Origin: Bretschneidera sinensis
Lineage: Eukaryota; Streptophyta; Magnoliopsida; Brassicales; Akaniaceae
Assembly: GCA_023935145.1 (NCBI GenBank)
Contig: CM043700.1
Coordinates: 28,218,501-28,282,500 of the forward strand
Direction: 5' to 3'
DNA length: 64,000 bases
This document shows positions 23,867 to 35,192 of this stretch, piece by piece. The translations under genes and the position numbers were made by a program. Position 1 is the first letter of the stretch. The number at the start of each line of letters is the position of its first letter. The notes below the pieces were generated by a model, which worked only from the letters and a program-made list of their open reading frames with translations, was not told where the DNA came from and ran no database searches.

Positions 23867-25460
23867 ATGGCAGAACAGCTCGAAAACCAACAACCACCTG
23901 CACAAGTACTGATGAAGCACTCCTTCATCCCACGAAACATTGATCAACCATCATGCATTGCATATCAACCTGAAGCGACAGAAAATTATTACATATCTCC
24001 GCAAATCTTGAATGCTTTGACTCACTTTAGGGGTACTCCTAATGAAGATCCGCACTTGCACCTCCGAGAATTTTTCGATCTTTGCAAGTTCCAACACATA
24101 CAAGGCCTAGACCAAGAAGGAATAAGGTTAATTATGTTCCCTTTTTCCTTGAAAGATACTACTAAACTATAGTATAATTCTTTGCTTGTAGTTTCCATCC
24201 ACACTTGGGAGGAGTTGGCAAGCAAGTTCCTAAGGAAGTTTTTCCCAGCCCAAAAGACGAGGAAAATAAGGAAGGAGATCCAGTCCTTCCAACAAAAAGA
24301 TGGAGACCTCTTCTTCGAAGCATGGGGACACTTCAACGAATTGCTACTCAAATGCCCACACCATAACCTGCCTCAAGATGAACTGATACAAGCCTTTTAT
24401 GAAGGTTTGAATGACACTAACAAAAGTATTGTTGATTCAGGTTGTATAGGAGTGTTGATGGAAAAAAGCAGCGAAGAAGCGATGGAGCTCTTCGAAACCC
24501 TCAGTGAACACACTCAGCAATTCTTCTCTCGAGGTAGACATGTGACAAAGGGTAAGGGTCTGTATGAGGTAAATGTAAATGAAGGATCTTCCCCTCAAAT
24601 GGCAGCGATGGAAAGGAAACTAGACTTATTGGTAAAAGCCATGACTGCCCAAAATGCCTCATCCAGCCTACTATCTACCCCATTCCAGGTATGTGCAATA
24701 TGTTCCCAATACGATCATAATACTGACACTTGTCCGTTGTACTCATCTGCAGATCCGAAACAAGCCAATTACGTGGGGCCTAACAACTATCCACCGAAGA
24801 ACAACCCATATGCCAACACTTACAACCCTGGATGGCGAAACAACCCAAATTTCTCGTGGAGCAACAATCAAAAATAGTCAAGGGCAGCACAGAAACTTCT
24901 AACCAGCAGCCCAAATTATTTCCGAACTAAAGAAAAACGACCTCAAAATTCTAGTGAGACAATTGGCTACTCAACAACAGCAATTTATAACGTCACAAGA
25001 ACAATTCATGACTCAGCAAAGACAAACCACTGCTACACATGAGCAAGTAATTCAAAGACTAGAGGTACAAATGGGACAACTAGCTAAAAAGCTCAGTAGC
25101 AGAAAGCAAGGAGAACTCCCAACTCAAACACTACCTAACCCAGGGGGGCATCAACAACTAAAGGCTGTCACAACTTTGAGAAATGGCAAAGTGATAGGGT
25201 CCGATGAGTCTGCAGCAGCATCCAAAGAGACACCATTGGCATCAAGGGTAAGTGAGACGGAGAAGGTGAATGCACCACCCTTCCCGCAAAGGTTAGTAAA
25301 ACAAAAGAAAGACAATAAACTACTAGATATTTTTGAAACCTTGCGGAAAGTTGAAATTAATATTCCATTACTAGATGCAATTCACCAAATACCTGCCTAT
25401 GCTAAGTTCCTAAAAGATTGTTGCACTTATAAAAAAATTTTCAAAAACATAAGACTGTAG
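23867..25460 (+). pseudogene. Element B gag
   Basis: Starts at ATG 23867 (MAEQLENQQP). The capsid core is recognisable from LTHFRGTPNEDPHLHLREFFDLC through WEELASKFLRKFFP and FYEGLND, followed by a single C-x2-C-x4-H-x4-C knuckle (CAICSQYDHNTDTC) and a Q-rich coiled segment (24954-25100, QQQQFITSQEQFMTQQ). An in-frame TAG near 24170 and a second break near 24877 split it. The product would package element RNA. Confidence 0.87.
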
Positions 25461-25469
25461 CATTAACTG

Positions 25470-26353
25470 AAGAAGTAAGCGTTGTACTACTAAGAAAACT
25501 CCCACCAAAACTGAAAGATCCGGGTAGTTTTACTATTCCCTGTAGAATAGGTGATCAGTTATTTGAAAAAGCCTTACTAGACCTAGGAGCGGGGGTAAAA
25601 TTACTACCTTACACGGTATTCGAAACCCTAGGTTTGGGGGAGCTACAACCGACTTCTATTACCTTACAATTAGCATATAGGAGTATTAAAAGACCTAGGG
25701 GTATTCTCGAGGACGTCCTAGTAAATATTGGTGAATTCATCTTACCTGTTGATTTCATTGTATTAGACATGGAAGAATGTCCTATGCCATTGCCTTTGCC
25801 CATCATATTAGGGAGACCCTTCTTGAGAACTGCCGACACTAAGATTTGTGTGAAAAAGAGTATAGTGAGTATGAAAATCAATGGTGAGAAAATAAAGTTT
25901 AAAATATTTGATGCAATGAAACTTCCTCAAGATGACTTGGAATGCATTAATGTTTGTATGATGCAAAACTTTGTTGAGAAAGCTTTTCAGGTCCAACACA
26001 TTGATCCATTGGAGACTACCATCACCCATAGCATCACAAAGGTGGAGATTGAGCACGAATCTGAAGATGTTACTAATGACATCATCACTGCTATGCAACT
26101 CCTTGAGACCTCTCCAAAACACTTTAGTAAGTATACTCCTCCAGTTGAAGCTCTCATACCTACTAATGCTACTCTTTTGCCTTCTATTATCCAGGCACCA
26201 ACATTAGAACTAAAGAAGCTACCCGAGCATTTAACATATGCATATTTGGGAGAAAAGAAGACTTTACCTGTGATTGTAACTACTAACTTGAGTAGTAGAG
26301 AAGAAGAGAAGCTGTTAAGAGTTCTTAGGGAGCATAGATCTGCCATTGGGTGA
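25470..26353 (+). pseudogene. Element B protease and linker
   Basis: The aspartic protease motif lies at about 25580-25610 as LLDLGAGVKLLPYTVFETLG, where related elements have DLG(A/S)S; a second strand block reads PIILGRPFL. The long linker to RT follows (25920-26350). A stop at 26351-26353 ends the frame before RT. Confidence 0.8.
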
Positions 26354-28195
26354 ACCATTGTTGACATTAAGGGGATAAGTCCAGCAAAATACATGCATAG
26401 CATTTACCTTGAAAAAGAAGCAAGGCCCACTCGAGATGCTCAAAGAAGACTTAACCCACACATGGAGGTAGTAAAGGCTGAGGTATTGAAGCTACTAGAT
26501 GTTGGCATCATCTACCCTATATCAGATAGCAAATGGGTGAGCCCGGTCTAAGTTATTCCTAAAAAGAGTGGGATTACCGCTGTAAAAAATGAAAATGAGA
26601 AGCTCATACCTACGAGAAAAACAACGGGTTGGAGAGTATGCATTGATTACTGGAAATTGAACAAAGTAACTAGAAAAGATCATTTCCCCCTGTCATTCAT
26701 TGACCAAATGCTAGAGAGGTTAGCAGGTCACAGTTATTACAGCTTCTTGGATGGGCATAGTGGATACAATCAAATTGCTATAGCACCTGAGGATCAAGAA
26801 AAAACTACATTCACATGTCCTTTCGGTACATTTGCTTATAGAAGAATGTCATTCAGCTTATACAACGCACCAGCCACTTTCCAAAGATGTATGATGAGAA
26901 TTTTTTTCGATATGGTAGAGAAATACATTGAGGTATTCATGGATGATTTTAGTGTCTTTGGTTTTAATTTCGATGAGTGCCTGAAATATTTAGAAAATGT
27001 CCTAAAGAGATGTGAATAGAGTAATTTAGTGCTGAATTGGGAGAAATGTCACTTCATGGTTCAACAAGGTATTGTGTTAGGTCACTCCATCTCAAACCGA
27101 GGTATCGAGGTAGACAAGGCTAAGATAGACATCATTTCAAAGCTACCTCCCCCTCTCACAGTCAAGGGCATTAGAAGCTTCCTTGGATATGCCGGTTTCT
27201 ATAGAAGATTCATCAAGGACTTTTCCAAAATCTCGAGACCTCTTTGTGCGTTATTGGCTAAAGATACCAAGTTTGAATGGAATGATGATTGTATGCAAGC
27301 TTTCAACACCTTGAAGAATGATCTCACCTCTGCCCCAATAATGATGGCACCAGATTGGAATCTTCCTTTCGAATTAATGTGTAATGTTAGTGACTTCGCC
27401 TTGGGAGCTGTATTAGGTCAAAGAATCAATAAGGTACCTCATGCTATTTACTATGCTTCTAGAACTTTAAATGATGCTCAGCTTAACTATTCTACTACTG
27501 AAAAAGAATTGTTAGCTGTTATTTTTGATTTAGAGAAGTTTAGATCATATCTTATTGGTTCTAAAGTTATAGTATTCACTGACCATGCTGCTTTGAGATA
27601 TTTGTTTTCTAAGAAAGATGCGAAGCCTAGGCTAATCAGATGGGTACTCCTACTACAAGAATTCGATTTAGAAATCAAAGACAAGAAAGGCAGTGAGAAT
27701 GTAGTTGCGGATCATTTGTCAAGGCTTCCCTATGAGAATGATGATAAAGAGTTGCCTTTAAATAAGAACTTCCCTGATGAACAACTACTCGCACTAGAGG
27801 TAAAACTTCCATGGTATGCTGATATAGTAAATTATCTAACTGTTAAAGTTTTTCCCCCAGGCATGACCACTCAAGAAAAGAAACGGTTAAAATCTCTGTC
27901 AAGACACTACCATTGGGATGATCCTTACCTCTTCAAGGTCTGCCTCGATCAAATCATCAGACGATGTATCCCAGAAGAGGAACACTCGAGCTTATTGCAA
28001 CACTGCCACCAGTTTGCCTGTGGAGGACATTTTGGGGCAAAACGAACAGCTCTTAAGGTACTACAATCTGGTTTTTATTGGCTTAATCTATTTAAAGATG
28101 CTTTCTCCTTTTGCAACTCATGTGATAGATGCCAGCAGACAGGTAACATCTCTTCTCAAAATCAGATGCCCTTACAAAATATTCATGTAGTATAA
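26354..28195 (+). pseudogene. Element B reverse transcriptase, RNase H and integrase N-terminus
   Basis: RT blocks: TTGWRVCIDYWKLNKVTRKD, SFLDGHSGYNQI, CPFGTFAYRRMSFSLYNAPATF and the active site VFMDDFSVFG (26930-26960). After a TAG at 27017-27019 comes the RT tail ([31 protein letters not shown]) and RNase H ([34 protein letters not shown]). The integrase zinc-binding part follows, with H-x3-H and C-x2-C positions ([10 protein letters not shown] ... CNSCDRC). Another stop near 26550 and one at 28193 confirm decay. Confidence 0.9.
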
Positions 28196-29140
28196 CTTTT
28201 TGATGTATGGGGAATTGATTTCATAGAACCCTTTCCTAACTCCTTTGGTTATTTATATATACTTGTGGGTGTGGAATATGTGTCCAAATGGGTTGAGGCT
28301 GTCTCCTCAAAAACTAATGATCACAAAGTAGTTGTAAAGTTTTTACAGGCTAACATCTTAATCATCAGTGATGGGGGCAGTCACTTTCATCATCGCTCGT
28401 TTGCCGAACTACTCTGGAAATATGGGATCACTCATAGAGTTAGCACTCCATATCATCCTCAAACCAGTGGCCAAGTAGAGATAAGAAACCGAGAGATCAA
28501 GGGAATCTTAGAAAGAACAGTGAAGCCTAATCGGAAAGATTGGTCTCTACACTTAAATGATGCTCTATGGGCATATCGGACAGCTTATAAGACTCAAATT
28601 GGCATGTCTCCTTACCGCCTAGTCTTTGGAAAAACGTGCCATCTCCTGGTAGAATTAAAACATCGAGTATATTGGGCCATAAAGCAGTTCAACTTCGACA
28701 TGAAGCAAACGGGTGAGAAAAGGAAGCTGCATCTAAATGAACTTGAAGAATTGAGATATGATGCCTATGAGAATGCCAAGTTGTACAAGGAACGGACAAA
28801 AGCCTATCATGACAAACAACTAGTACGGAAGGAGTTCTATGTAGGACAAAAGGTGTTGCTATATGACTCACGATTAAGACTGTTCCCAGGCAAGCTCAAA
28901 TCCAGATGGTACGGTCCGTACATGGTCACCAAGGTCTTCCCTCATGGTGCATTAGAAGTCTGTGGCCCCAACGGAAATCAGCCCTTTACAATAAATGGAC
29001 ACAGAGCCAAGCCTTACCTCAACATTAAGTTTCCTCCAACAGATAAAGACTTGGCACTTGAATCAGGACAGTATACAGTTGAAACACAAGCACTTGAACC
29101 ACCTGATGTGGGCTCTAAGTGTCCCCTTCCAATCAACTAG
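28196..29140 (+). pseudogene. Element B integrase core and C-terminus
   Basis: The core begins with the [17 protein letters not shown] block (first catalytic aspartate, 28200-28250), then [17 protein letters not shown] (second aspartate region; D-G-G-S where D-x-G-x is usual) and [20 protein letters not shown] with the glutamate. The C-terminal part ([18 protein letters not shown]) is the usual SH3-like end of Athila integrase. No chromodomain is seen. Confidence 0.88.
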
Positions 29141-29310
29141 CACTGAAGCACGAAAGTGCTTGAGCGAGTTCATTTCGATTACCCATACAGCTCAAGTATC
29201 TCTACGGAGGTTAGTGGTACTGAGGCTACTAACACATGGTAAGGTTGTATTGCTCCAAAATTATCATTTTCAGCTGAGGTAAGTTTTCGTTTTTGCCCAT
29301 GCACACTACT

Positions 29311-29425
29311 TGCGATCGATTGCAACATTCCATGTGATCGAGCCCAAGAGTGTGATCGAGCATGCTAGTCAATGTGCTCGAGCGCACAAGTGCGATCGAG
29401 CGCACACCTCGTGCGATCGAGCGCA
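29311..29425 (+). repeat. GATCGA motif cluster in the pol/env-like spacer of B
   Basis: About six variants of TGCGATCGAGCGCA in 115 bp, about 170 bp after the integrase stop. A second group of four lies at 29898-29979. A TATA-like GTATAAATATATG is at 29766-29778, between the two groups. Confidence 0.85.
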
Positions 29426-29897
29426 CTCGTGGCAGACGGTGGTTCAGATACAAGTCTAAACACTTTTATTCACACTCACTCACTATCTTACTGTTCACTC
29501 ACTCCCTCTCGCACAAGACTCACACTCACACCCTCATACTCAACCGTTCTCACTCGCGCTCTCCCATTACAATCCACCACTCTCACACTCTCCACTTCAC
29601 AATCACCTCCATCATCACTCCCAATCACCACTGACATCCACCATCACCACCGTCATCAACCATTTCCGCCACATACACCCTCTCTATTACCCATTCCGTC
29701 CATAAATAAAGTACCCATTTCGATTCACGTACACGAATTTTTAATATGTTTTAATTACTTTTCAAGTATAAATATATGTATCTTATGTATGATTGGGTGC
29801 TTGTCTGTTTGCAGGAGGTTGGGATCACATTCAAATCCTCAAAACCATAGCTTGGTCTTTTGGCACACACAAACTGTTCGAGAAAATGCCTGACCGT

Positions 29898-29979
29898 GTG
29901 CGATCGAGTGCACGGTTGCTGCAATCGAGTGCATAGCCCAGTGTGCGATCGAGCGCATCTATTTGAGATCAATCGCAAA
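29898..29979 (+). repeat. Second GATCGA motif group just before the env-like ORF of B
   Basis: GTGCGATCGAGTGCA, TGCAATCGAGTGCA, GTGCGATCGAGCGCA and GAGATCAATCGCAA, ending 22 bp before the first ATG of the env-like ORF at 30002. Confidence 0.82.
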
Positions 29980-30001
29980 TTAGGCAGAAGCAAACAGCAG
30001 C

Positions 30002-31128
30002 ATGTCCAAGCCATCTGTTTCCACTTCCGGTGCCTCCAGCAGCCGTGTCTCTTCATCCCGGCCCAGCATCAAGCAACGAGAACTCTTATTCGAGACCATC
30101 TTCGCCATCGATGATGTATTCAAGCACATGGAAGCCACTCAATGAGCCATCAAGCATTTAAACATCGAGGGTTGAAGAGGCTTTTCAATCTAGTTTGCTC
30201 GACTGCTTACTTTCAGCGCGTAGTCTAATTCTATGCGAGCCTATCCTTTGACTGTAGCAGACTGAGAGTACTGACTTCTTCAGTCCAGGGCACACTCGTC
30301 GAGGTGACTAGTGTCGATATAGCCGCTGCTCTTCATTGCACTGACGATTCCCCTCTGGAGGACACCAATATCGAGGAGCAGCCGGAGTCCTTTGCCCTAG
30401 CTGAGATTATTATGGATATATGTGCTAGACAGTAGGCCGACAAACACAATAATGCAGCCAGCTGGTCAAAGTTTCCTCCACGACTTTGGCTTGTCGACAC
30501 GATCCTTTAGTGCAATGTGTGTTTATTAGGGCACAAGACACAGCGGAAAGACCAGTTTTTACAGACCCTATATGCCTTCCACAGAAGTCACTGGTACTTT
30601 ATTTCGGCTGTTATATGGAGCCAGTTGCACAAATTTTGGGATCATGTCCATGGCCAGCAGACCATCACGGCCAATGTATGGGGCCTCCCTTTCTCGTTCC
30701 TACTCTCCTACATACTTAAGAAGAAAAGGATTAAGGGGACCACCAACGATGGACCAGTGTAAGAGTATCCCATCTTCAGGAAGACTCAGTGGACACATAG
30801 CCTCTCGCACATACCTCGAGGACTCCCAGCACCTGCTCTAGCAGCTGAGAGAGTTGAGGAGGATTATATGAAAACCGAGAACCATATAGTTAGCCCAGTA
30901 TGAGAGGAGGACCATACAGACATGGGACCCATAGAGTCCCAGCACTTTCTAGCTGAGCTGTCCTCATTCCGAGGTGAGATCTCTGCTGCTACCACACTCG
31001 TGTATCAGCACATGGATAGTTTGGAGGCACGGTTTGCACGACAGGAGGCTATACTGCAGGCTATTCTTGATCGCATACCTCCAGCAACCGGTACCTCTTT
31101 GACTGCACCATCTGATGATCAGCAGTGA
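30002..31128 (+). pseudogene. Element B env-like ORF (third ORF of Athila)
   Basis: From ATG 30002 an S-rich start (MSKPSVSTSG...) runs 47 codons to a stop. Further degenerate pieces resemble the plant-transposon 'env-like' domain: about 30510-30760 has GHKTQRKDQF, LYAFHRSHWYFISAVIW, a WDHVHG block and WGLPFSFLLSYILKKK. The end (30922-31128) has a heptad-like stretch (LEARFARQEAILQAILDRI). No transmembrane segment is evident. The role of such ORFs in plants is unproven. At least three stops or frame breaks. Confidence 0.7.
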
Positions 31129-32576
31129 GAGGATACCACGTCTGGCTGAAGACGTTAAACTTAACGCTCATGGGAGGCACCTCAAAGCATATCCTTTTTA
31201 CTAGTTTATTTTATTTTATTATTAGTATTTCATAGTTTATTTTTCTATCGCTGTTATTATTACTTGTTTTCCATTTTATGTTTGTTTTTCTTTTTTTTTC
31301 AAGGACAGCGTGAGTGCATCCAGTTGAAGTTTGGGGGCGTGCTACGAGCCATGCCAGCCATCAGTTCTCCATCCCCCGGTTCAGCTCCTTCCATGCTATT
31401 CACACATTGGGGACAATGTGTGATTTAAGTTTGGGGGTATGGGGACACATTCACACACTCACTATATCCCTTTTTTTTTGTTTGGTTGTGTTGTTATTCT
31501 CATAGATAAATGCATGTTCATTCTGTTCTAAAATTTTTTGGTGATCTAAGCAAAGAATATAATTTTACTTCATAAGTGAGCTTAACACCTCGAATATATA
31601 GGCCAATAATTAAGTTTTGAACATAGATCACCTCCTTTTAGGCATTTAAGGATTCATAAGTTTGACCTACACGATTACAAGCACATTAGCACATAATTGT
31701 GTGGGGTATGACATGTAATTTTGATTTGTATGTTTCTTTTGCTCAACTGTGAACCAAATGGCCTATTAGACTAACATCTTGCATAAGAAAATAGAAACAA
31801 CTGTTAATACCCAAAAAGAAAGAAATGCTCCTAATAATCAATAAAACAAACATTCTACTGAGTAACTGGCCCTCTTGCCTCAGTAAGCAGTGAGTGTCAC
31901 ATCAAAAGGTTGAAAATTTGTTAACTCAAAATATCATTAAAAATAATTTTCCGCTGAGTAACTGGCCCTCTTGCCTCAGTGAGCAGTGAGTGTCACGTCA
32001 AAAGGTGGAAAATCTAATAAGAGCATTGAGACCAGTTAGTTTCGTAGCCTTTTTTACTCGAGTTAGTAAGTCCTTAGGGGTGTCTTTACACCTAATGCCC
32101 TAAAACCATCTGGTTTGGGAGTCATTGGCTAAACACTCATTACATGAGTCAAATAGAAAGCTTAAGGGAACTAACTTGGCAAAAATCTCACAAATAAAAG
32201 AAAAGAAGAAAACTTATGCCATCTTTGTTGATTTTAGTAGGAAATTTGGTGAATTTTGAGTCAACGAAACACTACACATTAGAATTATTTGGAAACTTAA
32301 TCTTTTATGTGCTAGTTCACCACACACCAAATTCGAACTTGTGATGTCTTAAACTACCTCATGAAAGTGATTTGAGTTCAAAACTCTTATTCATTGCAAA
32401 GATATGTTTATATGTATTAAGCTTGCTCATGAATGCTCATCGTTATTTTGTGTGACAACCTAAAATTTTTATGGACATTACGATTATTGGTTTTATCTAT
32501 GTGACTTTACTTTTTTTTCATTTTAGTTTTTAGTTTTGTATTGCTAAGGGACTAGCAATATATAAGTTTGGGGGTG
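31129..32576 (+). other. Non-coding 3' region of B with three TTTGGGGG tracts
   Basis: No reading frame is supported. Polypurine-like GAAGTTTGGGGGCG (about 31326), TTAAGTTTGGGGGTAT (about 31425) and the real tract AAGTTTGGGGGTG (32564-32576) directly before the 3' LTR are present. A ~60-bp unit around GAGTAACTGGCCCTCTTGCC is duplicated at about 31858-31925 and 31953-32020. Confidence 0.7.
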
Positions 32577-33900
32577 TGATAGGGGCTTAAATATTCATAT
32601 TTAAGCCCCCTTATTTACACTTGTTAGGTTCTTAGTTATGTTAATTTAGTTCATTTTACTTCATTTGTGTGTTTCACATGTGTTTATAGGTCTTGGAGAA
32701 AAAGAAGCAGTTTTGGCACTTAAAGGAAGAAGCCTGGAATTCCTGGAGCAGCCTCTGGACAAACTGCGATCGATAGCACCATGCAGTGCGATCGAGCGCA
32801 CACTACGATTGTGCGTACACATGAAGGATTGAGCGCAGCACTGTGATCAAGCACAAGACGCATGCGATCGAGCGCATTTGTACGGGTGTGAACAGTAAAC
32901 TACAGAATTCTATTTTGGAAATAAGAGAGTTTTTACGATTTAGGAAGTTTAGGATTTCCTGCACCTTCTAGGATTACTTAAGCCCTATAAATACACCTGT
33001 AAAGCACACACAAATCATTATTTCTTATAGAGAACACTTTGTTTATCTTTTAGCTTGGAGTTGTAAGCTTTAGAAGAGAATTGACGCCTCTTCTCTCGGG
33101 TTTACTCTTCCCTTTATTTTTATGTTATGATGATGTTTTTCATAAATAGCATGTGTAACTAACTCTCTTATAAGGTTCGATTGAAGCCTTAGTTATGCTT
33201 TTCCATATATTTATTCATTGATAATCTTTGCCAATTATGTTGCTTAACTTAATTAATGCTTGTGCCTATTTAAATTCCTCATATTTATGTGTATAGCCAA
33301 TGTATGCATGTGGTATGGATTGGTTAGTTAGATCAATTTGGATTACCGAGTCTTGGGTCTAACATTAGTAACAAAGGATATCCACACCGGATTCTTGGAT
33401 TAATCAACATGGAAAACCAGGAGTAGATACCATGCCCTAGGTCTCATGTGGTTGTCGATTTCCAAAGATCTTATGCTTTCTTAAGGAACAACTCAAGCAG
33501 ATACCATGTTGAATCCCTTAAGGAAGAAAAGAGTTAGAGTAGATACCATGCCTAACTCGTTGCTTAGAGAAATCAATAGCTTAAGGAGTAGATACCATGC
33601 CCTTAGGTTGGCAACCATTAGGTATACATGATAAGGCTAGTGCACTGATACATTATACAATTGGGAAAGTATGACTAGTGGTGGATATCAAAGCCCTATG
33701 TCTTTATTATTATCAAATCACATACAACAGTTATTTATTTCTTTTTACTCTAAAGAAACTAATTCTAAAACCAAACTTTACCAATCTCTGTGGAGATGAT
33801 CTTGTTTTCGCACACTATACTACATTGTTGACCTTGTGCACTTGCAAGTAAAACTAGTATGATTATCTGCTTATTAATTTAGGTATATTTTCGTCCAACA
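32577..33900 (+). repeat. 3' LTR of element B (1324 bp)
   Basis: From TGATAGGGGCTTAAATATTC to TCGTCCAACA; nearly identical to 22123-23455, with a 9-base deletion and scattered, mainly transition, differences. TATA box at 32985-32993; motif cluster at 32764-32877. Confidence 0.92.
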
Positions 33901-33933
33901 ATCACCATATTTACCATTAATACTCCTCTATTG

Positions 33934-33938
33934 ACACT
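33934..33938. repeat. Left TSD of element C (ACACT)
   Basis: ACACT before TGTTAACCC; repeated at 44012-44016 after the right LTR. Confidence 0.9.
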
Positions 33939-35137
33939 TGTTAACCCTCACCTATATTTTAATGATGACAAAACACAACTCTTATTATATTAACAGTGAT
34001 ATCTAAGTGTATTAAGCGATAAAAGCATTCAGCCAAGGATCAAGGTGCAAGAACTCAACCCGAATCAAACACCAAGTCAAGATAGAAGATCTAGTATAGG
34101 GACAAGGTATTTAAACAAGTTGTAAATCTCACTTGTTTAGGTAAAAAGCTTGTCTTATGGCTCCTTTTGGAAAAGCATTTTTACAGAACTTTTCAATCAA
34201 ACGTTTTTAAGCTAAAAACATTTTAAAACATGAAAACTGGGTTGATAAGCAACCTAGTCGACTGGGTACTTATACCAGAAGATTGGTATATGGGACAGTG
34301 TGTCCCCAGTCTACCGGGTGACACATACCAGTCGACTGGTACTTTGGGCAGAAGGTCCCCAGTCGATTGGTAAGTCCTACCCAGTCGACTGGTACCTTTA
34401 ATAGCCTTAAAAATGAGATTTTTAACTTGACCTAATCGACTGGTACTAAGACCCAGTCGACTGGTAGTTCAAAAAATTTGACCGTTGAGACGCAAAATTT
34501 CAGCACAAATTGCACCAAATCGTACCAAAACAGTACAAAGCGACCATATTAGAACAAGGCTATAAAAACCTACTCTATTAAGTATTTAAAAAAAAAAGAT
34601 TACACATTCAATCAAGTTTTTACTCATTGATACACAAAAGCTTTGAAATATTCATTGTTGAGCCATTCTTCAAGCTTTACCTTGAAAGAGAGATATTATT
34701 CAGTTGTATAAGCTTTCATTGTCGTCTCTCTACCATTTACTTTATAGCATTTATTGTAAAGGGATTAGCTTCCGAAAGGAAGAGATTAGCTTCCGAGAGG
34801 AAAGGATTTGCTTCTGAGAGGAAAGGTTTTGCTTCTAAGAGGAAGGGATTAATTGTAAGGTTTTTGCAACACCTGTGAAGTTACACGACTAAGTTTCTTA
34901 GTGGATTTCTTCAAAGAGGTTCCTTAAAGAGAGTGGACGTATGGTTGGAACGAATCTGATATTGCCGAACCACTATAAACTGAGTTTGCATCATCTATTC
35001 CTTAAACTCTTTTATTTACAACACATTATTTGTTTACATGCTTGTGGGTTTATCTGTTTTTATAAACTTGCGTTTAATTAGCAAAAGTTTTTAAAAACCC
35101 AATTCACCCCCCTCTTGGATTGAAACCTCAGTCTACA
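33939..35137 (+). repeat. 5' LTR of element C (1199 bp)
   Basis: From TGTTAACCCTCACC to CAGTCTACA. TATA box CTATAAAAACC at about 34559. Repeats near 34766-34850 (GGATTAGCTTC(C/T)GA(A/G)AGGAA-type units, four copies) follow it. The upstream part carries the GTCGAC motif cluster. Confidence 0.9.
34253..34467 (+). repeat. CCAGTCGACTGG motif cluster in the 5' LTR of C
   Basis: About seven copies of the perfect palindrome CCAGTCGACTGG or close variants, usually followed by TA, in ~215 bp. The last copy ends about 90 bp before the TATA box. Confidence 0.9.
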
Positions 35138-35139
35138 AT

Positions 35140-35151
35140 TGGTATCAGAGC
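35140..35151 (+). promoter_or_regulatory. Primer-binding site of element C (initiator-Met tRNA)
   Basis: TGGTATCAGAGC, two bases after the LTR end. Confidence 0.88.
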
Positions 35152-35192
35152 CTCGTTCTCAATTTTAGGCTTAATATCCTTAAGTTGATCCG

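Larger units (their letters stand above)
22123..33900 (+). mobile_element. Element B: Athila-type Ty3 retrotransposon
   Basis: An 11.8-kb plus-strand element in element A, TSD ATCAC. Order: 5' LTR, primer site TGGCATCGTTGCCGGAGA (like the tRNA-Asp site of Athila), gag, protease, RT, RNase H, integrase, a spacer with self-complementary repeats, an env-like ORF, a long non-coding region with three TTTGGGGG tracts, then 3' LTR. The RT active site reads VFMDDFSVFG, characteristic of Athila/Tat. In-frame stops in gag, protease and pol make it defective, though the LTRs are still very similar. Confidence 0.92.

Noticed and set aside
29362..29893. Frames with repeated arginine/serine-rich text in the Athila spacer
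   Set aside because: They are translations of the GATCGA motif cluster and of a CA-rich stretch (CTCACTCACTCTCACAC), lacking any domain.
22123..33900. Element B as a recently active, intact retrotransposon, as its similar LTRs might suggest
   Set aside because: In-frame stops near 24170, 26352, 26550, 27018 and 28194, and a shattered env-like ORF, show it is defective. Similar LTRs speak only for a fairly recent insertion.
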